This document shows, in pieces, positions 32,566-39,881 of a stretch of 64,000 bases of DNA. Within the stretch, counting starts at the first letter, position 1, and each line of letters opens with the position of its first letter. The stretch spans positions 364,534 through 428,533 of the forward strand of contig CAZTOW010000002.1 in assembly GCA_964615375.1 (NCBI GenBank). The letters run 5' to 3'. The notes beneath the pieces were generated by a model, which saw only the letters and a list, made by a program, of their open reading frames with translations, made no database searches and was not told the DNA's origin. Made by a program: the position numbers and the translations under genes. Source of the DNA: CAZKWG01 sp964615375. GTDB lineage: Bacteria; Myxococcota_A; UBA796; CAZKWG01.

Positions 32566-33714
32566 TCAGCCCTGCCCGCCGTACACGCGCTTGAGGTGGC
32601 GCGCCAGGACCAGGCGTTGAACCTGGTTGGTCCCCTCCACGATCTGCATGACCTTGGCGTCGCGCATGAAGCGCTCGACCGGGTACTCGCGCGTGTAGCC
32701 GTAGCCGCCCAGCACCTGCACCGCGTCCGTGCTGACCGCGACGGCCGCGTCCGAGGCCAGGCACTTCGCCATCGCCGCGACGTGGGAGTAAGGACGGTCG
32801 TTGTCCCGCAGCCAGGCCGCCTCGCGCACCACCAGGCGCGCGGCCTCGGTGCGCATCGCCATGTCGGCGAGCATGAAGCCCACGCCCTGGAAGTCGATGA
32901 TCGCCTGCCCGAACTGCCGGCGCTGGCAGGCGTAGGCCGCCGCCACGTCCATCGCGCCCTGGCAGACGCCCACGGAGATGGCGGCGATGGTGATGCGCCC
33001 GCTGTCCAGCGCGCTCATCGCCACCTTGAAGCCGATGCCCTCCGGGCCGATGCGGCTGGAGACCGGCACGCGGACGTTCTCCAGCACGATCTCCACGGTG
33101 GCGCTGGCGCGGAGCCCCATCTTCTCCTCCTTCTTGCCGAAGGAGAGGCCAGGCGCGTCCCCGGGGACCAGGAAGGCGCTGATCCCCTTCGCGCCAGAGC
33201 CGCCGGTCCGCGCCATCGCCACGTAGACGTCAGCGTAGCTGCCGTGCGTGATCCAGAACTTCGTGCCGTTCAGCACATAGCTGTCGCCGTCCCGAACCGC
33301 GGTGGTGCGGAGGCTGGCGGCGTCGCTGCCGCTCTCCGGCTCGGAGAGGGCGAAGGCGCCCAGCAGCTGGCCCGCGCTGAGCCCGGGGAGCCAGGCGGCC
33401 CGCTGCGCGTCGTCGCCGTAGAGGTTGAGGATGAGCTGCGGGAGCCCCGTGACGGCCACGCCCACCGCGTAGCTCGGGGAGATCCGCGCGATCTCCTCCA
33501 GCACCATCGTGTAGTCCAGGTAGCCCAGCCCCAGCCCGCCCCAGCGCTCCGGGCAGGCCACCCCGCAGAGCCCGGCCTCTCCGAGGGCGCGCATGAGCTC
33601 CGGCCGGAAGCGCTCGTGCTCGTCGTCCTCGCGGAGCGTGGGCCCGAGCACGCTGGACGCGGCCTCCCGGGCCGCCTCGAGGAGGGCGCGCTGATCGTCG
33701 CTGGGCTCGAACAT
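32566..33714 (-). CDS. Acyl-CoA dehydrogenase
   Basis: A 382-residue FAD enzyme of fatty-acid or branched-chain oxidation. AFALSEPESGSDAASLRTTA, WITHGSYADVYVAMAR and the FAD-binding segment RRQFGQAIIDFQGV are all standard. The C-terminal QIVEGTNQVQRLVLAR carries Glu of the EGTNQ motif, the usual catalytic base of short- and medium-chain enzymes. YPVERFMRDAKVMQI is typical of the short-chain/butyryl group. Substrate chain length is not assigned. A GGGAGAG ribosome-binding site precedes ATG 33714, and a TAGACT box lies about 40 nt upstream. Confidence 0.93.
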   Translation of the reverse strand: MFEPSDDQRALLEAAREAASSVLGPTLREDDEHERFRPELMRALGEAGLCGVACPERWGGLGLGYLDYTMVLEEIARISPSYAVGVAVTGLPQLILNLYGDDAQRAAWLPGLSAGQLLGAFALSEPESGSDAASLRTTAVRDGDSYVLNGTKFWITHGSYADVYVAMARTGGSGAKGISAFLVPGDAPGLSFGKKEEKMGLRASATVEIVLENVRVPVSSRIGPEGIGFKVAMSALDSGRITIAAISVGVCQGAMDVAAAYACQRRQFGQAIIDFQGVGFMLADMAMRTEAARLVVREAAWLRDNDRPYSHVAAMAKCLASDAAVAVSTDAVQVLGGYGYTREYPVERFMRDAKVMQIVEGTNQVQRLVLARHLKRVYGGQG

Positions 33715-33762
33715 GGGACTCTCCCGGCTTGCAGGGGCCCGCAGTCTAACCGCTCGCGCGCC

Positions 33763-35436
33763 TCAACCCCAGGGCGCGCAGCGCTCCGACCACCAGGGCC
33801 CCGCGGCCGGCTCGACCAGCAGGCCCTGGAGGGGGACCTCCAGCCCGCTCCCGCAGCGCTCGGCCGGGGCGAGCTCCAGCGCGTCCACGGGCGCCGACAG
33901 CGCCGACTCGGACGGCGCGTCCAGGCAGGTCGGCCCCTCGGGGATCAGCAGGTAGACCCAGGCGGGCTCCTCTCCCTCCGCGCAGTGGTAGCCGTCCTGC
34001 TCTCCGGCCCAGGCCCAACCTTTGCTGCAACGCAGCAATCCGTAGATCTCCACCTCCTCCGAGGATCCCGAGCAGATCAGGTGCGTGTCCGCCAGGCGCT
34101 CGGCCAGCAGCGGCAGGTAGGGGTAGAGCTCGGTGTCCAGGCCCTCCGGCGGGGCCTCGCCCTCGCGGGCGTAGGAGAACTGGCTGCCGCTCGCGTCGAG
34201 CTCCGCGGGCAGGGCCCAGCGCGCCACCCCTGAGGGCGCCTCCAAGCCCGCCCAGCGCGTGCGCCCGGCGAAGCCGTCGATGAGCCCGCTGAGGCCGTCC
34301 AGCTCCCCGCGGTACTTCTGGCCCTCCTGGGGGCGGAGCTCGCGCTCGGCCGAGATGCGGGCGTTGGGGCTGCCGGCGTAGAGGTCGAAGAGGTGGGCGT
34401 GGAAGGTGAAAACCCAGGGTCGCGGCGCCGAAGCCAGAAGGCCCTGGTAGCGCCAGTTGACCAGGGCCAGGAGCAGGCGGCGGGCCTGGGCGCCCAGCGA
34501 TCCGTCGTTGGGCGCGCCCAGGTGCTCGGCCATGCTGCCCACGACGCCCACGCCGGGGATCACGGGCGGCCCCTCCCCTGCCCCCAGCGCGCGCTCGGGG
34601 TCGGCGGGCCAGCTCTCCAGCGGCGGGTGGTCCACGGCCACGCTCAGGCACTCGCTGTAGGCGGAGCCCAGGGAGCCGGGCTGGAAGCGCTCCGAAAAAC
34701 CAGCCTCCGCCTCCGGGTCCAGGGCCTCCGGGTCTTCGACGACCGCGATCTTGCTGGACATGGCGCGCGGCAGGTGCCCGGTGAAGCTGAGCAGGGGCTC
34801 GCCCAGGGGCGCGGCGACGGCGTCGGCCGCCTCCACCCCGTAGGCAACGACCCGCTCGGCCAGGGCGGGGTCCGGCTCGACCAGCGGCGCGCCCTCCCAG
34901 GCCGCGCAGGCCTCCGTCGTGGCCCCCTCCCCCTCCTGCTCCAGCGCCACGGCCCCCCAGCGCCCGTCGTCGTCGGGGAGCACCTCGTGGACGTGGACGC
35001 CCAGCGAGGCCGCCCCCGCCGAGACCAGCGCCGCCACGCTGGTCCTCCCGGAGAGCGCGGTCTCTCGGGCGAGGCCCTCGGGGTCCGCCGCCCCCTCCCC
35101 CGCCAGCCCGTCCGTGAGCGCGCCCAGCACGGCCTCGTCCTCCGCCCAGCCCAGCGCGGCCTCCGGCCCCAGCTCCAGGTCCATCGTGCGACCGCGCTCC
35201 ACCCAGCGCTCGGCGAGCCAGCCCAGGTTCTCCGTGCGCTCCACCCAGGCCCCCGCGTCCAGGGTCCCGCAGCTGGACAGGTCGGGGTCGGCGCAGGGCC
35301 CGTCGGCGCGCCTGGGCAGCGGATCGACGTGGACCACCAGCCAGGCCAGCAGGGGCGGCTGCGTGGTCGGGGGCGCCGGCTCGGGCGCGCAGGCGGAGAG
35401 CAGGAGGAGCGGGAGCACGGGCGGGCCTCGCTTCAA
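33763..35436 (-). CDS. Lipoprotein of unknown function, possible carbohydrate-active fold
   Basis: A 557-residue protein starting with TTG 35436. Signal MKRGPPVLPLLLLSAC ends at Cys16, then APEP. Conserved-looking motifs VVHVDPLP, LGVHVHEVLPDDDG, FTGHLPR and FTFHAHLFDLYAG place several His and Asp at strand ends, as in polysaccharide deacetylase or GH57/38-like barrels, but I cannot assign one. Many Cys in the last 100 residues (ICSGSS, RCSKGW, YHCAEG, TCLDAP, RCGSG, RCAPWG) suggest several disulfides. It is divergent from the LolA-like gene, 62 bp between starts. Confidence 0.65.
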   Translation of the reverse strand: MKRGPPVLPLLLLSACAPEPAPPTTQPPLLAWLVVHVDPLPRRADGPCADPDLSSCGTLDAGAWVERTENLGWLAERWVERGRTMDLELGPEAALGWAEDEAVLGALTDGLAGEGAADPEGLARETALSGRTSVAALVSAGAASLGVHVHEVLPDDDGRWGAVALEQEGEGATTEACAAWEGAPLVEPDPALAERVVAYGVEAADAVAAPLGEPLLSFTGHLPRAMSSKIAVVEDPEALDPEAEAGFSERFQPGSLGSAYSECLSVAVDHPPLESWPADPERALGAGEGPPVIPGVGVVGSMAEHLGAPNDGSLGAQARRLLLALVNWRYQGLLASAPRPWVFTFHAHLFDLYAGSPNARISAERELRPQEGQKYRGELDGLSGLIDGFAGRTRWAGLEAPSGVARWALPAELDASGSQFSYAREGEAPPEGLDTELYPYLPLLAERLADTHLICSGSSEEVEIYGLLRCSKGWAWAGEQDGYHCAEGEEPAWVYLLIPEGPTCLDAPSESALSAPVDALELAPAERCGSGLEVPLQGLLVEPAAGPWWSERCAPWG

Positions 35437-35463
35437 CTGTAGCCTGCCTGTGACAGCGCGGGC

Positions 35464-35492
35464 TTGCCGCTCCCGGCCTCACCCGCTAATCC
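35464..35492 (+). promoter_or_regulatory. Candidate promoter TTGCCG-N17-TAATCC
   Basis: TTGCCG (35464-35469) and TAATCC (35487-35492) are 17 bp apart. The -10 box begins 12 nt before ATG 35499, with no Shine-Dalgarno sequence. Confidence 0.4.
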
Positions 35493-35498
35493 GGCCCG

Positions 35499-36257
35499 AT
35501 GCCCCTCTGGTCCCTGCTCGTCGCGCTCCTGTCGATCGCCCGAGCCCTCCCCGCCGATCCCGCCGAGGCCCTGCGCCAGGTCGACGCCCGCGCGCGGGCC
35601 CTGGAGAGCGTGCGCTACAGCGCCATCCGCACGACCATCCAGAACCAGGCGAGGCGGGAGGAGCGCTGGGTCTTCGCGGGCGAGCCGGGCGGACATTTCC
35701 GCGTGGACTACGTGGGCGACACGACGCGCCAGCTCGCCTGCGACGGCAGCGTGCTCTGGGACTACGTGCCGGCGCTCTCGGCGGCCCAGCGCGTGAACCT
35801 GCTGGAGATGTCCGCCGAGGAGCGGGCGCGCACGCTGGGCAACGTGCTGAGCAAGGTCTCCATCCCCGGCATCCGCACGGGGCTGGAGGCCGCCGGCATG
35901 TCCGAGGTGAGCTGGGGCCCCGATGGCACGGCGGGCGGGCGCCCGACCCGGAGCGTGGTGGCGACCGACGCGCGCGGCGGGCGTCTGACCTGGGTCATCG
36001 ACGCCGAGCACGGCTACCTGGTCTCCTCGCGCATCGAGAAGGACGGCGCCTTCATCGTCGAGACCGAGGCCTCCGCCTGGCGCCAGCTTGGGCCCGAGCT
36101 CTGGGTGCCCATGCACGTCGTCTCGACTTCGCCTGCACCGGGTGGTAAGGTCCGCGTCGAGCTGGATCTCATCCAGGTCGTGGTCGGCGAGGATCTCCCC
36201 GATCACCTGTTCCAACTGAAGCTCGACTCCACCGTGGCCGTCAGGGAGATCCCCTAG
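35499..36257 (+). CDS. LolA-like/outer-membrane lipoprotein-sorting-type protein
   Basis: A 252-residue exported protein (signal MPLWSLLVALLSIARALPA, no strong positive charge). The sequence matches the LolA/COG2834 pattern: ALRQVDARARALESVRYSAI, then GHFRVDYVGDTTRQLACDG, WDYVPALSAAQRV, LTWVIDAEHGYLVSSRI and ELWVPMHVVS. In this fold an incomplete beta-barrel carries lipid or lipoprotein acyl chains. It might serve the lipoproteins found nearby, but the family also has other roles. 42 bp downstream starts a small secreted protein. Confidence 0.7.
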   Translation: MPLWSLLVALLSIARALPADPAEALRQVDARARALESVRYSAIRTTIQNQARREERWVFAGEPGGHFRVDYVGDTTRQLACDGSVLWDYVPALSAAQRVNLLEMSAEERARTLGNVLSKVSIPGIRTGLEAAGMSEVSWGPDGTAGGRPTRSVVATDARGGRLTWVIDAEHGYLVSSRIEKDGAFIVETEASAWRQLGPELWVPMHVVSTSPAPGGKVRVELDLIQVVVGEDLPDHLFQLKLDSTVAVREIP

Positions 36258-36299
36258 GCCTCTCTCACGCAGACAATCACGCAGCAATGAGGTGAATTC

Positions 36300-36587
36300 A
36301 TGAGCAAGCGTCTCCTCGCGACCGTCGCCTTCGGCGCGGCCCTCGCCGGCACCGTCACCCCCAGCGCCGCCCAGGCCGGCGACGACGACGTCGCGGCGAT
36401 CATCCTCTCCGCCTCGCTCACGGGCGCGGGCGAGTGGTACAACGCGGGCTTCTCCGGCGGCTTCCCCCTCGTGGAGTGCATCGTCGGCGCCATCTGCCCC
36501 TGCGTGAAGCTGGCCAGCATCATCGACGCCGCCGCCGGCAAGACCGACGACGGGATGCGCTTCGACTTCTGGGCGAGCCCGAACTAA
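36300..36587 (+). CDS. Small secreted cysteine-containing protein
   Basis: A 95-residue protein. GAGGTGA six bases before ATG is an excellent ribosome-binding site, one of the best in the window. Signal peptide MSKRLLATVAFGAALAGTVT, cleavage after AQA. The mature 69 residues have three Cys in ECIVGAICPCVKLASI and a hydrophobic stretch in the middle, then KTDDGMRFDFWASPN. No family recognised. Its TAA is the first part of a 19-bp perfect hairpin, and two more hairpins follow at once. A direct repeat TCACGCAG occurs twice in its leader. Confidence 0.75.
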   Translation: MSKRLLATVAFGAALAGTVTPSAAQAGDDDVAAIILSASLTGAGEWYNAGFSGGFPLVECIVGAICPCVKLASIIDAAAGKTDDGMRFDFWASPN

Positions 36588-36621
36588 TCGTCGAGCGGCC
36601 ACGCCGCTCGACGATTAGTTC
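36581..36621 (+). terminator. 19-bp perfect hairpin containing the stop codon
   Basis: Bases 36581-36599 pair exactly with 36603-36621 around a CAC loop. The upstream arm includes the TAA of the small secreted protein. A T/C-rich TCTCCTTTCTG run follows, weaker than a classic U-tract. It would also protect the mRNA 3' end. Confidence 0.7.
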
Positions 36622-36631
36622 TCCTTTCTGC

Positions 36632-36663
36632 GGGGGGGAACCCTCCGACGAGGTTTCCCCCCC
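36632..36663 (+). terminator. Second hairpin, G7/C7 stem
   Basis: GGGGGGGAA pairs with TTCCCCCCC and an inner CCTC pairs with GAGG around a CGAC loop, with one C/T mismatch. It starts ten bases after the first hairpin. Confidence 0.6.
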
Positions 36664-36665
36664 GT

Positions 36666-36693
36666 CTTCCGGCCGCTCGGGAGCGGCCGGAAG
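36666..36693 (+). terminator. Third hairpin, 13-bp perfect stem
   Basis: CTTCCGGCCGCTC and its exact reverse complement are separated only by GG. It begins two bases after the second hairpin ends, so three stems stand in a row in front of the convergent glycosyltransferase gene. Confidence 0.6.
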
Positions 36694-36783
36694 CCCCCCC
36701 TCCCGCCTTGGGGTGGTGGGGCGACGGGTTGGTGGTGAGTTGGGGGTAGCCCACTCACGGACGTATCAAACGCAATTGTTTTA

Positions 36784-38550
36784 TTATTGAACAGCGTACA
36801 GGATGACGGGGCCCCAGCGCTGCTGGGGGATGAGGACGCCGGCGTCGAGGGCGCTCTGCCAGCGCTGGCGGAGGAGCTCGGTGCGGCCGGGGCGGAGGTC
36901 GGCGCTGGTGCCGGCGAGGTAGAAGCGCTGGTTGATGAGCAGGTGGGTGACGCCCTCGGCGCGCAGGGCGGCCAGGAGGGCGTCCGGGTGGGCGTGCTCG
37001 TCCAGCATGGCCTCCAGGCGGTAGGCCTCGAAGACGCTGTCCAGACGGTAGGGGCGGTCCAGGTAGTAGGTGTAGCCGCGCGTCCAGACGAGCCAGACGC
37101 GACCGTCCGCGGGGATGAGATCGTCCATGGCCTGGGTGGGCACGTAGGACTCGGGCAGGAGGGAGGTCAGGAGCTCGTCGCGGCTGACCCTCCCCAGGAG
37201 CCACTCGGTGGTGCGCTGGCGAGCCCAGAGCTCAGAGACGGGGCCGGCCCCCCAGAGCAGGGCCCCGCCCAGCACGGCTGGGGCGAGCCAGCGTCGCGCG
37301 GGGAGGGCGCTGGCGGCCAGCGCCAGGAGCAGGGCGACCAGCACCAGCGCGAAGCGGGCCTGCTGGACGGTCAAGGCCCAGAATAGGAATAGACCTAGTG
37401 CAAAAACATACACCCCGGGGCGCCGCCAGCCCAGGGCGATGCCCAGCAGACCGAGCGGGCCCAGGGAGCCCTCGAAGCCGTCGCGCAGGTCGCGGCTGAA
37501 GAAGAGGCGCGGGATGAGCAGGAGCCAGTCCAGGGGCGACCTGCCCTCGCCGTAGTTCTGGAGGGTGATCCGGTAGGCGTAGGCCCTCCAGGCGTCCCAG
37601 CCCTCCCCGCCCAGCAGCTCCCAGGCGAGCGGGAAGAAGGGGTTGCCGCGCTCCACGAGGTTGCGCAGGTAGAAAGGACACCCCACGAGGACCAGCACCA
37701 GGAGGTAGCGCTCGCGGGGGCCGCGGGGGATGAGCAGCAGCCCGCCGAGCCCGATCGCGAGCCCGGGGTACTTCACGCCCGCCGCCAGCCCGGCGAGCCC
37801 CCCCGCGACCAGGGACCAGCCCTCGCGCTCGCGCGCCAGCAGCGCCGTCCGCGTGAGCGTGAGCGCCAGCAGGGCCAGCCAGGGCTCCACATAGGCCGAG
37901 GCGCCGAACTCCACCGCCGTGGGCATGAGCAGGAAGGCCGCGCCGAAGGCCCGCGCCAGCCCGGCGGGAGCCCCGAGCGCCCGCGCCAGCCCCACCAGCC
38001 CGAGCGCCGCCGCCCCCAGGGTCCAGGCGCCGAGAAGTCGAGGGTTGAAGACCGGATAGCCGCCCTCTCCCAGCGCGCAGAGGCCGGAGAGCACGCTCTC
38101 CCAGCCGAGCGGGAAGCTGGCGAAGATGTTGTCGTCCGTGGGGACGTAGCCCCCGGCGAGCGCGAAGATCCGCGGAAGCGCGAGGTGATAGGTCATCTCG
38201 TCGCGGTACCAGGGCGGCACCAGCGCCATGCCCAGCGCGGGGAGCAGGCCGAGCAGCGGGAGCAGGGCGGGGGCCTCCGGCCTCGGGGCGCCGGGCAGCG
38301 CCCGCAGGCCCAGCGCGGCGCCGATCCCCAGCCAGCCCAGGACCCAGGGCGGGCTCAGCAGCCCCAGGAAGTTGAGCCCCATGAGGCCGAGCTGCGCCCA
38401 CCCCAGCGCCAGGGCCCAGCTCAGCGCCAGACGAGACTCCGCCTCCAACGCGCCCCCGAGGCGCCGCTCCAGCGCGTGCAGAGCCCCCCAGGCCGGCGCC
38501 ACGCCGAGGGCCAGGAGCAGCGACAGCCCGAGCTCGATCCAGGGGGACAT
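36784..38550 (-). CDS. Polytopic membrane glycosyltransferase-like protein (GT39/ArnT/PMT type)
   Basis: Start taken at ATG 38550 because a TACGCT box ends 8 nt before it; 588 residues with about 11-12 hydrophobic helices. The first periplasmic loop contains PPWYRDEMTYHLALPR, the position where GT-C enzymes carry a D/E pair, and WESVLSGLCALGEGG. PFYLRNLVERGNPFFPLAW is a typical GT39-family segment (R-N-L-G-NP-FFP). The C-terminal 120 residues are soluble and extracytoplasmic. It would move a sugar from a polyprenyl-phosphate donor; acceptor unknown. A short stretch at 37381-37412 has unusually many A/T-ending codons. Confidence 0.78.
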   Translation of the reverse strand: MSPWIELGLSLLLALGVAPAWGALHALERRLGGALEAESRLALSWALALGWAQLGLMGLNFLGLLSPPWVLGWLGIGAALGLRALPGAPRPEAPALLPLLGLLPALGMALVPPWYRDEMTYHLALPRIFALAGGYVPTDDNIFASFPLGWESVLSGLCALGEGGYPVFNPRLLGAWTLGAAALGLVGLARALGAPAGLARAFGAAFLLMPTAVEFGASAYVEPWLALLALTLTRTALLAREREGWSLVAGGLAGLAAGVKYPGLAIGLGGLLLIPRGPRERYLLVLVLVGCPFYLRNLVERGNPFFPLAWELLGGEGWDAWRAYAYRITLQNYGEGRSPLDWLLLIPRLFFSRDLRDGFEGSLGPLGLLGIALGWRRPGVYVFALGLFLFWALTVQQARFALVLVALLLALAASALPARRWLAPAVLGGALLWGAGPVSELWARQRTTEWLLGRVSRDELLTSLLPESYVPTQAMDDLIPADGRVWLVWTRGYTYYLDRPYRLDSVFEAYRLEAMLDEHAHPDALLAALRAEGVTHLLINQRFYLAGTSADLRPGRTELLRQRWQSALDAGVLIPQQRWGPVILYAVQ

Positions 38551-38558
38551 CGGGAGGC

Positions 38559-38564
38559 AGCGTA
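38559..38564 (-). promoter_or_regulatory. -10-like TACGCT before the glycosyltransferase
   Basis: Minus-strand TACGCT begins 14 nt before ATG 38550, which has no Shine-Dalgarno sequence. Confidence 0.4.
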
Positions 38565-38590
38565 GCACAGCCCGACGTCTGAAACCCCGT

Positions 38591-39523
38591 TCAGGGTGGC
38601 TCGACCTCGCCCGCGTCCAGCTCCAGGTCGGGGGCCCAGGCCTGCTGCAGCAGGGCCTCCGATCGGCGGCGCTCGCGCATCTGGTTGGTGCGCTCCGCGC
38701 CGCGCCAGGCCCCGATCACGTTGCTGGGGTAGAAGGCCACCACGAAGACCGAGCCCAGCACGGCGCCCGCGGCGATCTCGGTCGGGCGCTGCTGCTCGAC
38801 GCCGTCGGCCAGCAGGAGGCCCGCACCCAGGGCCAGCGGCACGTTGAACAGCGCGGCCATCATCGCGTCGCCCGGGTGCCCCGCGTAGAGCTGCCCGAGC
38901 CCGGGGACCACGCTGAGGCTGGCCGCCAGGGCCGGGGACTTGCGCGGCACGGGCTCGGACGCCGCCGTGGCCAGCTCCGCCGCGCGCGGGGCCAGCGGGC
39001 TCTCGGGGTGCGAGAAGGCCGCGAATCGGGTCTGCGCCGTCTCCAGATCGTAGCGTTGGAGCGCGAAGATCCCGCGGGCGAAGTCCGCCCTCGGCGCCCA
39101 CTCCGAGCCTGGGTAGAACACCCCCACCCGCTCCAACCCCAGATCCGCCGCCGCCTCGTTGCCCGCGCGATGATCGGCGATAGCCGCCCGGTAAGCGGCG
39201 CGATCGGCCAGCGGTCCCCCCACCTGCCCGTAGGCGAAGACCGCGGCGGGGTAGCGCTCGCCGCGCTCGTAGGCCAGCCCCACGCGGAAGCGCAGGGCCT
39301 CGGCGTCGGGGCGCTGGGGATCGAGGAACAACGCCAGTCGATACCAGGTGAGCGCGTTGTAGGCATCGCCCTGGGCCAGCAGGTGATCACCGAAGGCCAC
39401 GGCCTGATCCGCGCTCAGCGCGGGCGGCTGGGGGAGCTCGGCGCGGGGGGCGGTCGCCGACGGGAGCTCGGGGCCCGGAGCGGGCTCAGCGGCGAGGGCG
39501 GTCGCGATCAGGCACAGGATCAT
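38591..39523 (-). CDS. Exported TPR protein with membrane-embedded C-terminal region
   Basis: A 310-residue protein with a short uncharged signal MILCLIATALA. Residues 40-185 are TPR-like helices (AVAFGDHLLAQGDAYNALTW, RFRVGLAYERGERYPAAVF). Then LAASLSVVPGLGQLYAGHPG, followed by two hydrophobic helices (MMAALFNVPLALGAGLLLA and AAGAVLGSVFVVAFYPSNVIG), is the PGLGQ-Y-G motif region shared with TM2-like and DUF5683-like proteins. The ATG lies inside the end of the YidD-like gene (38-bp overlap), so the two are coupled. Function unknown; co-occurrence with YidD suggests membrane protein assembly. Confidence 0.7.
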   Translation of the reverse strand: MILCLIATALAAEPAPGPELPSATAPRAELPQPPALSADQAVAFGDHLLAQGDAYNALTWYRLALFLDPQRPDAEALRFRVGLAYERGERYPAAVFAYGQVGGPLADRAAYRAAIADHRAGNEAAADLGLERVGVFYPGSEWAPRADFARGIFALQRYDLETAQTRFAAFSHPESPLAPRAAELATAASEPVPRKSPALAASLSVVPGLGQLYAGHPGDAMMAALFNVPLALGAGLLLADGVEQQRPTEIAAGAVLGSVFVVAFYPSNVIGAWRGAERTNQMRERRRSEALLQQAWAPDLELDAGEVEPP

Positions 39524-39881
39524 GGAATCTCGGCGTCCGATGCGGCGTGACGACGGGATAGTCGTCCGCCTTCGCCATCCAGGGGTACTCGCGCAGGAGG
39601 CGATCGATGGTGAGCCAGGCCCCCACCGGTAGCCCCCACTCCCGGTAGGCGCCGATCCCGTAACCCGAGCAGGTCGGGTAGAAGGGGCAGACCGCGCCGT
39701 TCTCCTTGGAGCGCGCCCGGTACCAGCGGAAGGCGGCCTCCAGGACCCCCGGGGGCGGGGGCGGTTCCATCGGGCCGGCGGCGACGCCGGGGGCGGGCGC
39801 GGGCCAGGTCCGCGGCTCCCAGGGCTGGGATGGAGCCCCGGGCGGCGCCGCGAGCGCGAGGCCCAGCAGTAGCACGATCAC
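39486..39881 (-). CDS. YidD-like protein with signal peptide
   Basis: Start GTG 39881 overlaps the radical SAM stop (GTGA); 131 residues. The YidD signature is clear: CPFYPTCSGYGIGAYREWG and the preceding RWYRARSKENGAV. Classical YidD is a short cytosolic, membrane-associated protein of about 70-85 residues. This one begins MIVLLLGLALAAPPGAPSQP, a signal-like segment, followed by a Pro-rich linker, so the YidD fold may be on the periplasmic side or simply anchored. The coupled next gene is the exported TPR protein. Confidence 0.8.
   Translation of the reverse strand: MIVLLLGLALAAPPGAPSQPWEPRTWPAPAPGVAAGPMEPPPPPGVLEAAFRWYRARSKENGAVCPFYPTCSGYGIGAYREWGLPVGAWLTIDRLLREYPWMAKADDYPVVTPHRTPRFHDPVPDRDRPRR

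Noticed and set aside
36588..36783. A tRNA or integration site in the hairpin region
   Set aside because: The stems are simple hairpins with 2-4 nt loops; no cloverleaf, anticodon arm or CCA-like end is seen.
37381..37412. Low-GC patch as scar of an insertion element
   Set aside because: The reading frame is intact and the residues form a normal membrane helix; no repeats or target duplications flank it.
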